The position numbers and the translations under genes were made by a program. Of a stretch of 64,000 bases of DNA, positions 12,922-26,700 are shown piece after piece (the first letter of the stretch is position 1; each line of letters begins with the position of its first letter). Origin of the DNA: Strigamia acuminata. Its lineage: Eukaryota; Arthropoda; Chilopoda; Geophilomorpha; Linotaeniidae. Location of the stretch: positions 13,819,060-13,883,059 of the forward strand of contig OX442314.1 in assembly GCA_949358305.1 (NCBI GenBank), given 5' to 3'. Under the pieces are notes generated by a model that searched no databases, was not told the origin of the DNA, and saw only the letters and a program-made list of their open reading frames with translations.

Positions 12922-12927
12922 TTTATT
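12922..12927 (-). terminator. Candidate poly(A) signal of SIVA
   Basis: AATAAA on the minus strand (tttatt on plus), about 77 nt after the SIVA stop. The CEP170 and SIVA transcripts would end within roughly 100-200 nt of each other. Confidence 0.45.
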
Positions 12928-13003
12928 TACAAAATTAAAAGCTTTTCAATAAAAATTCTTAGTAGATAAATGAATGTATATAAAATGTAGTGTAACGAAT
13001 TAA

Positions 13004-13656
13004 TTATGACAGGCACGAAAGGCAAGTTACCGATTCAAAATGTCGATCGTATCTGCAAAAAGAATGAGAGATGTCGAGTTTTCTATGATAAAATATTAAA
13101 ATATTAACTGATCTTACGAAATTAAAGAACACAGTTGACAGAAGTTTCCCGAGCAGCAAACGCAAAGTTGGGCGCATTTATCACAAATAAATTTTTCACA
13201 AAAATCACAAATTGACGAATTGCTCGCATTAATTTTGTTTCGACACGAAACACACGCAGATGACAAGTCAATGTGCTTTAAATTGTTCCCTGAAAACAAT
13301 CAATTGTTAGTACGTGCAAACTATACAGGTAATCAAATCCTACCATTTTTCATTGAAAGCTGACCATTATGTCCAAACTGAAGTTGTTTATACACCGCTT
13401 GTTGATTGGGACCGTGATTGGACATTCTAGATTGTGTTTCTTGTATAATTTTCGATTTTGACTGATCTGGAAGTAAATAAACCATATAATACATTTATGA
13501 CCACGACTGTACTTACGCTGTATTAATTATGAAATTACCAATGTTATTATTATGATTGGGGAGAGCGTTCATTGCTGACCTCATCAGTTTTTCGGTAACA
13601 TGGCATTTTAGCAGTCGGTAAGAACAGTCTTGGAAAGGATAACTTCGTTTGGTCAT
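13004..13656 (-). CDS. SIVA1: SIVA apoptosis regulator homologue
   Basis: In vertebrates SIVA is a small zinc-binding, pro-apoptotic adaptor first found through CD27. Four exons on the minus strand: 13656-13539, 13466-13344, 13289-13118, 13052-13004. They total 462 nt in one frame, 153 residues (human about 175). The N-terminus MTKRSYPFQDCSYRLLK matches the human MPKRSCPF start, which supports this ATG. The C-terminal half is a cysteine-rich zinc module with CVSC, CDFC, CDKC, CVCC, CQLC and CLSC in the same order and spacing as in human. The last exon (16 codons) is outside any long open frame; it was found from the donor TTTC|GTAAGA and acceptor tttttgcag, and restores the final CxxC pair. 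The middle is poorly conserved. It lies head to tail after THADA and converges on CEP170. Confidence 0.93.
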
Positions 13657-14226
13657 TTCTAGGATGGGTAATTCGGAATTTCTCAGTCTAGTGGTTCAAG
13701 GTTGTTGAGTTTCGCGGTCCCGTGTTCGCGCTTCGACCTCATCCACTTAACTACTAGCGACATCTTGCGAGAGGCAAGTGAATTTAAATTTAAATTTACT
13801 ACGGTATGCTGCATGTGCGATAACAACTTGTTTATTGTCAATTAATTAATGGTACAATACGAATAATTTTTTGTTTTCACAAAAATACTTCGATAATAGG
13901 TACAATAAGATACTATAATTATTTACAAATATTTATCTTATCTTTTCTACCAGACTTGTACAGTATACTTTAGCCTAAATCCTAAACAGATGGAATGTTT
14001 TGAAAACGTGAAATAATTTAATTACACATTCAGAATCACATTAAGTATAAACCAATCAAAAAAGTAAATTATTAAAGCTGCGATACGTATTGTAAAAACA
14101 ATCAATTCAGTTACAAACTAATTGAAAGTAGTATAAAGTTGTATTTAAGAAATAATAATTAAAAATAAAATAAAAGGATTATCAATTTTTTTAAAAAAAT
14201 GCTAAAAAATCAAATACTTGTACATT
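13657..14226 (-). promoter_or_regulatory. Short gap holding the SIVA promoter and the THADA 3' UTR
   Basis: 570 nt between the SIVA start codon and the THADA stop codon, both on the minus strand. The first 100 nt upstream of SIVA are richer in G and C than the rest. A minus-strand AATAAA (13831-13836) could end the THADA transcript. No core promoter motif is clear. Confidence 0.4.
13683..13745 (+). repeat. tRNA-like sequence, possible SINE head or tRNA relic
   Basis: A segment reading GTCTAGTGGTTCAAGG (13687-13702) resembles the D-arm/A-box of tRNA genes. About 28 nt later, GCGCTTCGACCTC (13728-13740) resembles a degenerate B-box. Spacing is compatible with a tRNA, but I could not fold a convincing acceptor stem. 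It lies directly upstream of SIVA. Confidence 0.25.
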
Positions 14227-17200
14227 TTAATTATCACTTTGGGATAACACGCAGGAAACTTTCTTAATTTCCATCATCATGATAAAAATCAAATGGTTAA
14301 CATGAGGCAAATTCGAGGCGAATTTACTCATCAGCATATTTTCGATCTCGATCATACTTTGTCTTTGAGTGGCGTCATATTTTCCCAGACTAGTGACGAC
14401 CATAACTCGGCGATACGTACGTAAAATTTGCCTCTCAAAATGACGACAGACGAATGGCGATTTGTTGGTGATAGCCGGTATTTCGGATAAAAGGATGATA
14501 AGTTCTTCGCTCACCATAGAGACGATATCCCGCAACAAAACGTGATCGGCGTGTTCCAAATTATCCGCGCTCGGCAACCAAGATGTCACTTGGTAAGTAG
14601 GAATAGTGAAATTTGTCATTACTCGATCTTTGATAATGGGAGACATAGACAGAACAGCCAAACTGTCTGAAGTAAGACTCTCGGGAATTTGTTTTTCTTG
14701 AATATCGCTGCGGTCTATTTCGGCAAAATTCGCGAGCGATGCTCCTTTAATATTCTCCTCGCCGAAAGGATTATTCGGCAGCGTGTTGAGCTTAATCCCC
14801 CCAAAAACATGACGTAATAGTCGTTTTAAATGTTTGATGACGACATTAGTAACGGTGATTTCCTCAGCATAAATATTCATTTCTCCTTTGTCAAAAATAC
14901 GTTCTTCTTCCTATGAAGAATTGACATTATTGTTTGTTAGTTAAACGCTGGGAATAGAAAATACTTTTAGAAATCCTTCGCTGGTTTCTTCTCTTAGACA
15001 CCAGTCGAGAAGCGTCGTGAGACATTCGGTTTGATATTTATCTCCAAATTGCTCCACGAAATACCCAATAACTAAATCAAGTGCAACAGTCGGCTGCACA
15101 TCAAACGGATGCCATTCTAATCCTGTAATTACGATTTGGTTGATTAATAACTAAAACCGCTGGAAACTATTTTAATATTCACCGTTTTGATTGAAACCAG
15201 GAAGTGGTGGAAAACTTTCGAAAATATTGATGATTTCTGACACTTTGCGTTTGATTCCGGGATCATCATCCATTAAAAGACGGACCAATGCACTCCATAC
15301 TAAACAACTAGCAGACCCTAAAATAACAAATAATTAAAAACAATCAATAAATTGAATAGAGATATTTTCAATACCCAAGATGTTATGCGGATCTGTGAGT
15401 AAGTAATTTGCAACACTGAAAAGAACTTCGGCTGCAGTTCTTCGTGTGTTCAAACTCTGCTCTGAAGAGCAGCAAAGTAAAAAAGCGTCTGCCCATTCTT
15501 CTAAAATCGATCTGGGCTGAAGATCAATCCCTTCTGGCGCCTGAATTAAAAATATAAATCAAAATTATTCACACAAAAATTATTATAATTAATAATTGCA
15601 TATAAATATACTTCTGCTAAATCAAGATAAACTTGCGACACCAAGTAACCAGAAAATCGAAGAAGGGAACATCGTAATTCATCCCTAAAACAAAATCAAA
15701 ACGTAAACAAATTAATTAATAATATCTCAAAATGCATACCTAAGTTCAGCTTCTCCACGCTGCAAAATAATATCTAATTTTTCAAGTGAATTGAGACTTT
15801 TATTCGGTTCTTCAGGATCTGGCCAAGGCAACTGTATGGCCAATGGAAACAAGCAAAGCAGATGGAAGAGCTGTAAAGAGATTATGACAAAACTCATTTT
15901 AAAATGACATTATACGATAATATTTACCTCTATGACGCACTCAGGGTGTTCCTCCTGCTCTGTTGCCATCGCAACGAGTGCTAATATTACATTTTTAGAC
16001 ATTAGTAGTTGTTGGGCACAAAACTGGCCTTGTCTCGAATCAATTAAAACAGAAAGAGATTTCGGAAGATTCAGTATCACTTCGTCATTTTCAATCAAGG
16101 TTGCGAGTTGATAGTCGTTTTGCAGAAGTGCACGCATCCATCGCATCACCGTTAGCCGCACCTCATAATATTCATCGCATAGAAGTCGACATATGAGCGC
16201 GAAGAATTGTTTAAGCGAATTGAAATCGTCGTGTTTCGAAGGCGTGCTATCCTCGGATGACGACCAATTCGGCAACGTAGTGTCGTGGTGATACAACGCT
16301 TGGCCTTTGAGATCTCCGCCACTCACGCTTCTAGCAAGAGCGCTCAATTCAGAGGTGCTCCAATGGACAGACGCGTTGATTCCAGCAATGTTTAACGTGA
16401 AGACGTAGATTGTGAGAAGAAAGCGGGACATTATTGCACGGTATAAGGGAAATCCTGGCGTGAACATTTCGTAACCGAGATTATCTAATTCTTCCAATAG
16501 AATTTTTTGAATTTCGGAAATAAATTGGGAATCTAAAATAAAAGAAATAATTAATTAAGTCTACTAGAATGAATATTTCGAGCGGTTGAATTACCCAAGT
16601 TTATAAGTTTATTGCTTAATGCAATATCTAAAATGTTCAGGTATGATATTTTAGTGAAGAGACACGGATTTGATCTGAAAGAAATATAATTAATTTTTAA
16701 TTTTTAATTTAAAAAAAATGTTTTACCGAGTGCAAATCCAAATGCGATTGCTCATCCAGCTTTCAAAATTTTCACCAATGTTTTTGAGGACATCGTGAGG
16801 TACGACATGTAATTCTAAAAGTAAATGTTGTATTTGCAGCAACACTCCGTGGATATGATTTTGTCGTAATTTCTCTTCAGGCTTCGCTGGAAGACTGTTG
16901 ATAAAATTCTGAAGCTCCGTGTCGTACGAATTGATCGAAATAAGTGGAATTAAAGCTTGAGCTGCCAAGTTTCGGGTTTTTATGATTGCGCTTGAACTGC
17001 ACGTTTGGATGTGTGGCACGAATGCGGATAACTGTCGGGCGAAGAATTTGTCGTTAATAAACAACTAAAATTAAACAAAAATTAATAATACTTTCAAATT
17101 GGAATCAGATCCTTCCAAAGCCGACGGATACAACCGCGCAAGCAGCAGCAGAATTGGATAAAGACTCGGTTGTAGACCTAGTTTGGTGCCATCTGGAGTA

Positions 17201-17756
17201 ATAAACGATTGTTCGGATTTGCAGACGTCTGCAGCGAGCTCGTTATACAAAAACTGATAAAGACTAGGAAAACGTTGAAAAAACACGCGTCCGGTCATGC
17301 AATTTTTCCTCGAGTATTCATCTTTTCCACGTTTTACTCCAAATATCCTTGTCATCAAGGCACTGAAGAGTAAAGTTGAAGAATTTCGAACCTGAAGATA
17401 AAAGATCCGATTGTTAATCTATTTTTTTAAACACAAACAAAACAAAACAAAAAAAGAGTCACTTACAGCCCATATTTTGCCCTTAAATCCCAAAATGGCA
17501 GCTTTCATTCCATCAGCCACAAATGGCATGACGGGTTCGCCTAAATGCATGTCTCGATATAATACTCTTAATATATTGAGTGCGTGGACCTAAAAATATA
17601 TTTTGTGAAGCGTTTATTCGGAAATTTAACCCGTTAACTATTACCTGAGCATCTAAATCCGAATACTGTGTGTCCAATGAAAATTGAAGTAGTCTCTGCA
17701 TAACTTCTTTTAAACAGGCGGAATTAGTTACGGCTGGTTCACTCGTGATTAGTGCC

Positions 17757-17796
<40 letters not shown>

Positions 17797-20700
17797 CATG
17801 CATTATTTACAAAGTAATTCTAAACGTATTAGTTAGCGTACCTGAACCATGAAAGGGATTCCCGCACTCCGTCTTGTTTTGCACAATTTAGGAGACGAAG
17901 AACTGTCTTGAATTTGTTGCAATAAATCTTGCAGCCACTGTTTTGGTAAAAGATGTAACTCGCCTTTAACACTAAGAAAAATGAATTATTATTTACTAAA
18001 TAAATAGACAGTTAAATCACCAGTTACCTCCATAATCTTGAACACATTTTGCAAAATCCAACATATGCTTGTTCGAAAGCTCCGCGGTGTTTTGTTTCCG
18101 CCAGCTGACAAGTAAAATAGTCACCAATTCTTAACACTTGATTGTGCGTCAGTAAAAATGGTTGTTCATTGTCCTCGGGTAACGGAGATCTTTGGCACAG
18201 ATCACCGAGTAAGAGAGATATTTCCTTGACAGTTCTCCAGCTGCATAACAAAACCATCTGAGCCGTCACAGATCTCGCTTTCCCACACGCCTCGTCGGAT
18301 GAACTGTGAGACATCTTTTCGGTACTGTATCCGAGTGCCTTTTCGAGGGTCGCATGCAATGCTATTAAGGTTTCTGGTTCAGAATCCATAGGTAAATGCC
18401 CTTCGGGTGAAGAATTGTTAACAATCGGTGCAACAACTTCGTTCAAAAGGAAGCACAATTCCAATAAATTGCTGATGAAAGAAAACCAATACTCGTAGCT
18501 TGCCGCAAGATTAAAATCCACTTCGGCGAGCAACATTCTTATGCAAAAGAGAAGACCGTACATTGGCGCGCTGTTTGCCGCTTCTAGTAAACTGAATTTC
18601 GCGCATTCCAATTCTATTTGCAGTTGGAATAGTAGGACCTCTAGAACTGCAAATGTTGAATCCATCAGATCCTGTGTTTTGTCATCCAACTTAATATTGT
18701 GCAATAAATATTCTTGAAGACTGCTATTTTCCCTAGTTTGCATATCTACAGCTGGAGTGTTTCTACCGGATGTGTCTTGACCCATCTTTGACTGGTCTTC
18801 CAGAAATTGTTTAGTTGCCATTGCAATGGAAAGAGTAAGTGGATAATGAACGAGTAACCGAAGTAAATAAGCGGCAGTTACGCTCTCCGAAGGGTGCGGA
18901 CTAGATGCCAAAGCAAGAGCTGCTTCGAAGATCGCTGATAACCGATGCTCATCCTAAATGCAATATAAAAACAGTAAAAATTTAAGTGCCAATTATTTTA
19001 AGCTATCAACTAACCTGAAAGCCCATCAGTTCTGCGGGAATAACTTTGAGGATGTTTCCTGCCATATTTTTGTTCACTTCGTACGAATCCCTGAGACATT
19101 CAAGCAGCGTTTGGACACTTTGGTATGTGAGAGATTGAGTCAATGAAAAATAATTGCCTGCATGTAAAAAGTAATCTTAATACAACAACAATAATAATAA
19201 TAAATAAGTAATATCTACACACTTGATGATTGAAAACCGATTTGCTGATGGAGTAAATCAAGAATTTGCAATGCGGTTCCTCGTCGAGGAAAGTTTGCGC
19301 CCAAATGCAGGGACGAAAACTGTAAAGTTGCCAACCACGTAATAAAATCCTGTAATAAAGCGAATATAATCAATAATCATTCAGCTAACAATTTTGCAGC
19401 ACTTGTGATTACCTGATAGTATGCTAAAGTGCCTTCCAGCGTCAGAATTTCATTTCCATTTCTGTTTTTCTTTTGTAATGTAGATCTCTTCTTGAGAAGA
19501 ACTTGGCCGCCATCACGAATACGATTAATCAACTATAATTGATTTTAGAGATTAATTACATTAATCATCGGTGTCGTTCTTAAGTTACCTTTTTTATGTA
19601 AGCAATTATTTGTTGTCTAAATGCAGATGACTGGTTGCTAATATTCTCTGATAAAAAAGTGCCAACCAATTCTAAATCGGATCTGGGGATGATTTCGGTT
19701 GTTTTATGAGTTTCGCAAATCAGAGCAAACGCATCTAATCGGATCTTGAAAACAAAATTTAAAAATAAATTTAAAATATTTGGAAACTTTTCAATATTTT
19801 ACTTCATCTTTGATATGTCGTAATGCTTGGTACATTACTGAATAAGAAAGGACATCATTCCAAAGATTATTATACGAAGATGGAGACGATTGGTTTTTAA
19901 TTAAACCAATTGCCCGTGCTGTTTTCATGGCTTTCAACAACGCACCTAAAGAGGCCCCTGAAAATCAATCGCAAAAAAATATAAACAAAAAATAGTTTAG
20001 GATTAGAATTAATTAATTAAAATAAAACCTGAGGTTGGATAGTCATCATCAATTAACACTGAAGTGATGTAATGGAGAGTGTCAGGATTGCATTTCAGAA
20101 GTTGTGTCAATGTAAGCTATTAAAAAAAATTTTAAAAATTTAAAAAAGTAAAAAATAAAAAATAAAATAAAAAATTTTCAAGTTTGAGAAAAAGTTTTCA
20201 GAGGGTAAGAGACTAGATGGCACAATCTGGTCCCTTATCTGAGCTTGGAAATGAGGTTAGAATAAGGTAACTGTTTATTGACAAGATGGTTTTCCAATAC
20301 CCCATTTCGATCATCTCAAGTAAGAGTAGGGCGATGACTGTAATTATTCCGAGCACGATAAAAATTAATGGTTTGTGAAATAGTCTCTTCCCTACTTTCC
20401 CAACTTACCTCCAACTCAATGACTGAGGAATCCTGACTGAGTGCCGTTAGTGTTGGAGTAACCCAAGTAAGTTGCCATTTCGGAAGATCCTCGTGCATCT
20501 CTTTAAAGTGGGTGACGAATAACTTTTCAAATAACTCGCTCGCCTGTAAAATAAAAGTTAATAATAAAAAAAAACTTTACTCGATTTACTCGAGCACTTG
20601 ATGACAAAGTCAATCAGTTTTTCAAGTACATAGGAAGCCACGGATTTTTCCTCCATAGCTGAGAGTAAATCCTGTGGAATGGTTGGTTGTTGTTGAAGGA

Positions 20701-23700
20701 TCTCTTTGGCTCCCACGAAATCGACTAGACTGCACAGCGCGAAATACTTGCTTCGATGGTGCGATGGCATCATCAATAATTGACACGTAAGTTCTTGAAC
20801 AAAAGTACTTTTGCTAACATCTACCAAGTAAATTCAAAAAAAATAATAATTTTTTTTGTATATATATATATATATATATGTATATAATTATTATTACCTT
20901 TGCTTAATTGATGGATTGACAAAATATTATTGAAGATATCTCGTGCAAAATGACGAACCCCCTATAAAAAAGAACCATAGGCAAAAACAAGTTGACAAGC
21001 GGGAAAAAGAAATCACTTGCAGGAATGGGAAAAAGTTATTGGGCTAGATAAATCAGGAAACAGACAATGGCGATATTTCTTGAGTTTCAGCAGGCGACTC
21101 ACATCAATAAAGTGCTCCCAGTGTGACCAGAGAAAATCCATCAACTGTTGGTTGACGTGACTACTTCCTTCCAGGAATTGGCGGTGCAAATGTGTGGTGC
21201 GAGTGGAATTCTCCAATAGATCTCTATTTAACGAGCCAGCGAAAAAGAATTGAAATTGGCACCCAATATCACCTACATTTCCAAAGCATTAATAAGCGAG
21301 CTATAAATCGAGCAAACGATAAAAGCGAAAGGAAACACCCTGTAAACGTCTTTCTACTGTGAAAATTGAATTCGATTGCAAAATAAATCAACTACACTTT
21401 CTCTCTCTCTCTCGCTCTATGGTTGATGCAACAATTAATTGATCAAGTTGATGTTAATCACACGTGCCTACAATTTGATTTACAATTGCCACTTCACATT
21501 GCTGCGTTTAAAACACGTGGAGCAATTGAGAAACAGGGGTTCTGGGGGTCCTCCAGTCCAATTATATTTAATCAAATTGCACAGAAAAATTGTTGATTGC
21601 CAGCGCGAAATCATCTCTTTTCCTTTCACATACGAGCCGTTAAAATGATGCTCACATCTGTTTGTCGTACAATTTCTATATATAAAAGCCGGTTCGTGAA
21701 CTTTGCTAGATTCGCTCGTTTTGGAAAATGTAGCAAGTCACGCTAACAAACTATTGCCAGTGACCTCACGAACAAACTTACTTGACCCTTTGAGTCCAGA
21801 GCAGAAGACCTTTGCAGCAGTTGATTGTGATGGTGGAATCCCCACTACAAAAATAATAAAAAGACAAAAAAAATATATAAAAAAAAAAATGATAAATTTT
21901 TTATATATTTTTTAAAAAAAAATATAAAATAGAACAATTATTAATTTTTATTTCTTGGCAGCACATCTTATCCTCTGCACCTATGGTTATTTAGAACGGG
22001 GAACAAATATAATCACCATTAGCGGCAGCTGCCAATCCATTAGACTGAAGCACCCCGAAGGGAAATGTGCTTTTTAATCCTCTTAACCAAGAAAATTTAT
22101 TCATTTTTTAAGATAGTTCGCCCTCCCCTAGCCCCGAATAAGCTTTTAATTATTAGTTAAGGTTCGGTCGAGTGATGTGTAAAACGCATCATCAATTCAC
22201 CTGTTGGAGATCCGCATCAGTTCCGGGAGAAGAATCTCGACGAGAGGTGACGCCGTCTCTGCCGGCTCTTCTTTGCCTAAATCGGTCAAGTGAACGGTGC
22301 AAAGAAGGCCACAGGTGAGACACAGCTGCGAAGTCGTCGGTAGGGCTCCCAGAAGAGATAAGGTGAATGGAAGGTCAGCTGGCAATCCTTCCAACTGCTG
22401 TTCAATGTTAAATTTCGGTTCCCCTGCTTCACAGCCACTTTCTCGTTTTTCTTCTTCAGTTTTTTGCGGGTATGCCACTTGCAGAATCTAAGAGAAAGGA
22501 GCATAAATTGACTTGGAATCAATAAAAAGTGGAAATTATATCACAAAAAGAAGAGAGAAAAAAATATTTTTCTTCCAGTAATTGCATTCTTTGGGATTTA
22601 TGAAGCTTGAAACATTTATAATACAACAACGTGTTCATTATGCAGTAGATATGAAGTAATAAAACTTTTAATACATATGAATGATGGAGCTTTCTATTTT
22701 TTAATGTTCTCCTCACCCTCGAAAAAAAAATCTCCTGCTTTCACATACAGTAAAAAAAGAAAAAAAAAAAAGAAAAAAACAGTTTGAGCTTGCTTTTGCT
22801 CTCCAAAATGGAGAAAACGCAGGCATTTTAGAGTGGGAAAAGACCGGGTAAGAATTTATGGGCTAAAGGCAGGCAATCAATCTTTAAGCGATGAAATCAA
22901 GGGGTAAAAATGTATTCAGTTCAATTTTCGCCCTTCTCATCTCCATTGCCAGCTGTTCTAAACTATGATAAGCAATTCAGTTTGTATAAGAATAAGATAA
23001 GCTCTATAGCTGTGCACTTATTTAAATGCTATTTTCACTTTTTTTGATCAATAGGCTGCCATATAATTCCACAAACAGTGGCGAGAAGAAAAAAAAACCC
23101 TGAAATAGCCAATTTTTTTTGCCAACTACACGGAGATACAATCGCCATACTCCATTTAACCGTAAGTAATTTTTTTAAATGTAAAAAAAATCAAAAAAAA
23201 ATCGATTAACTTGTAAACTGTTAGTTCTTTCTATCTTGATGAAACAACATTCTATCCTCCTCTCACTTCAAAAAAAAAAAAATTTTATTATAAATTTTTT
23301 ATTTTTATTTTTTCCTTTTATTGATTGACAGTAGAGACTTGACTTTTTTTTCTCCTTTTTTCTTATTCCCAACTGTCGGATGCTCAAAGCGAGTAAACTC
23401 TGGAAGCAATACAATCGGTGCAGCATTATGTCCTCCAGAGATTCAATAAAATGTTTGATCCCGCCGTGTGGGCAACTGACTGTTTGGGATCGGGGAAAGA
23501 GAAGACGAAGTGAAGTACAAGCCCTCCTTCCTTTCTTTCTTTCTCTGTGGAGAATGTGGAGATGGAGGTTGACGGGGTGGCGCTGTGTCAGGGACCCATC
23601 AGCAAAGCTGTCGTCACAAGTGAAAAGAATGAGACTGATGAGACGAAAGAAGGCATACAAATATCGCACAAACCTTCCCTTTTCTCTCATTCGAGTGAAA

Positions 23701-26700
23701 AGGAGTTTCGGGTATCTCTTCTCAAACACGACAAGGGCAAGCAATCAACAACCTGCTGCTTGCAATGCGTTTGATTATACACCCCGCGCCAATGGGTATT
23801 CAAAAGCGCCATTGCCCCGTTAACTCGCAAAAGTTAATCAAAGGGTTGAACGAACCTTGCAAAGAGCCGCGATCAGAAAGGAAAATAATCCATGGAATTT
23901 GAAAATTCGATTATATCTCGGGAAATTTCTATTATGCGAATTCCATTTCCATCAAAAAGAGAAATAAAATGAAAAGATTTTTTCTCCCTTCGCCATATGA
24001 AGAAGCAATTACTCGAGTATATGAAGGAAAGAAGAACTGTCACCCATCTATCCCCATGTGAGCAAACTTAACCCCCAACCTCCCTCATTCCCTAAGCCAT
24101 TAAAATGATTGATCGGGGCGAGATGAGTGGCATCGAGGGAATACGTGGCCCATTCCGGCGTGCTATTTTTTTTTAATGTTACTTCTCTATCTCATTAAGG
24201 GATTTGTTTGATTCTTCGAGACGGAAAGTTGAGACCATTTCTTTCTTTTCTTATCCCATTCACCTCTTGACCCCCTTTCAGCTCTGGGGAAATGTTAAAA
24301 GAGGTGAAATGGCATTTTCTCATCTTGCTAGGTGCATTGCAATCTGCCTATGAAATTTCTTGGCTCCTAACAACTTCATAATTGATGAGTTCAAGGCACG
24401 GTCAGAGGACATGGGGAATTCTCGAGACCCTGAACCTCGAGAGGCCATAGAGAAAAAGGGGGATGAAGCCGAGCATATGATGCACTCGCAAGATCCGTCT
24501 GAATCAGCGAGCAGGGTGCGCTTCAATTATTGACTTGCACGGAGCAAGGTACGAACAGTCGGAGCAAGGTGACTCGGGGCTCGGGGGAGGGGGAGGGGGG
24601 AGGAAAGAGAAATGGTGTCGGTTGACATTGGCTAATTAGCAAGAGGTTTTAAATTCTCTTTTTAATCAAGCAACGTTTGACTGAGTTTGCTGGGTAAATA
24701 AATTTGGACTATTTCGAGTCTGATGGTGAAGGAAATGGTGTGTTTTGTGAGTAGTGGGCTCATTTCCTGCATCACTGTTTATTTTGGTGAGGTCAGTGGT
24801 TGAGGAAGTTCAGTTTCTGAGCTGTGTTTGTTCCATCTGAAGGGGTTTTAACTGGGGTTCGGGCATCTATTATTCAGGATTACCCGCTTGTCTACAACAG
24901 CTGTGCATAAATTTGTAGGGTTAAAAAAAGGAAAGTTTAGAAAAAAGCAGTCGTCTTGTAAACAAATCACAGACTTGTTTTTGTAGTCTACTCGAAATAT
25001 AGAAACGAAATAAATAAAGAAAGAAAAATTGAGAAATTCGATACATTTCAAAGAAAAACATGAGTTTGTGCGTGCGCATTTGTTTAAGAAAATAAACAGT
25101 CGCTTTCAGTTGTTTGTGAATCAACGTTTGATCTTGCATACTAATGAAAAAGCAATGTTTTCAAAAACGTTAAAAACAAATATTTAAAAGAAAAAATAGA
25201 GTTAGTGTGACAGATGTTTTGTGTACTTAGAGAATTTATTGATCCTTCTTCTCTCCTTTCTTTATCACGTTGTCGAGTGATTTTGGACAAGCCAACTGGG
25301 TACTCTAAAAATACATTCGACTGATAAAAATGTTCAGTTTTATAAATTTCATTCCAGTTAAACCTTCAAAGTTCAACCATTTCATTTCTATAATTACATT
25401 AATGAGTAATTAATGAGTGATTCTGGCACTGATACCACTCTTTTCTTGAAAATAATGTATATATAAATAAATTAAACAAGAAAAAAAAACGAAATAAAAA
25501 GCTTTTCCCCAAAGTATACAAACAAATTCACTCTAAAGATATTTGGCAAATTTCCATGCGAGAAGGGAGAAAAGGAAGAGAAAAAGATTACTTGTTAATT
25601 AAGTAAATAAAACGACCTAAACAGAGAAAGAGGCTTTTTTTTCAGCTCCTGAATCAATGAGCCATTTGGGTTGAATCTCTTTTAATTTGCCGCCATGTTC
25701 GAGAAGAGTCAAGAGACTGTCATCAAAGGAGGAAAACGTTGTAATGAATCCAGAGATCTTTTCCACGTCCGGTCTTAACGACCAAATACAAGGCTAGGTG
25801 GACTTGTCACAACGTCTATGCACTCGACAAAGGAAATCGAGTGGGTGAATAGACGCAATGGGCGATTGCCTGGAACAATTTCCATTACAAGCTTGGTAGA
25901 AAGGAGTGGCCTCTTAACCACAAAGATCTCAGTACTCCACAACAACAGTCTGCAGGGAGAACCACTACATGTTTTTTAAGACAAACCTTTTTCTGGTCAG
26001 CCATCCAGGCAAATTGGTTCTACAAACAACTTGTTGTTGTTATTGTCTTGAAAGCTTTAAGTGAATGTCTCGCTTAAATTCGCTTGCCAACTAAAGTGAC
26101 TTTTGTTGTTATTACGGCCCGTTCAAGCCTTTAATTATAAATTGGCCGATACGACATAAGTGCTCGTGGTTTTGTATGCACAATTGCATACTTCAATAGT
26201 GATGACTCGACATGTTGGTCATTAATGATGCTCGTAGTACTGTCTCGATAAAGTGGTGTGACAAATGTCACCATTAAAAGCCCATTTTTGTTCTTTTTAT
26301 ATATATACAAAAAAAAGAAGTCTTGAACTTTTAGATTCAGTTACAAAATGTAATTACATTTTCTTTTGGGAAAAAAGGTAGTAAAAGCCTTAAAAAACAG
26401 CCACTGTCGTGCGAGAAGATTTAAGTCGGGCTGCCAATTCGCAGCAGATATTTATTAGCACCATCTGAGCTCTTGTGTGATGTTCGCTTTTGGACGTGGG
26501 TGGATACTAAAGTGCATCTTTAGGTGACTTTCATTCATTGCACGCTATGACAGCTCGTGTCCTACTTGTGGAGATGTTTGCTTTTATACTTCCGCCTACT
26601 CTCTATCGCCCTTCACCCTCAACGTGACACTGAAAAGTTTTTTTTCCCTGCCATTCCAAGGTGTAAAATGAAGGCGTGTCGACGAATAATGCATTCCTGA

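Noticed and set aside
17032-17091. An apparent 27-nt THADA intron (17065-17091)
   Set aside because: A first join at the nearest AG gave a 27-nt intron. The acceptor CGACAG ending at 17032 gives a normal 60-nt intron in the same phase and a gapless match to vertebrate THADA.
20544-20629. An apparent sub-50-nt intron with a frame clash in THADA
   Set aside because: The obvious GTAAA donors near 20580-20590 break the frame. The earlier donor TAT|GTACTT at 20629 gives an 86-nt intron, keeps phase and restores SVASYASELFEKLF, which aligns with the vertebrate protein.
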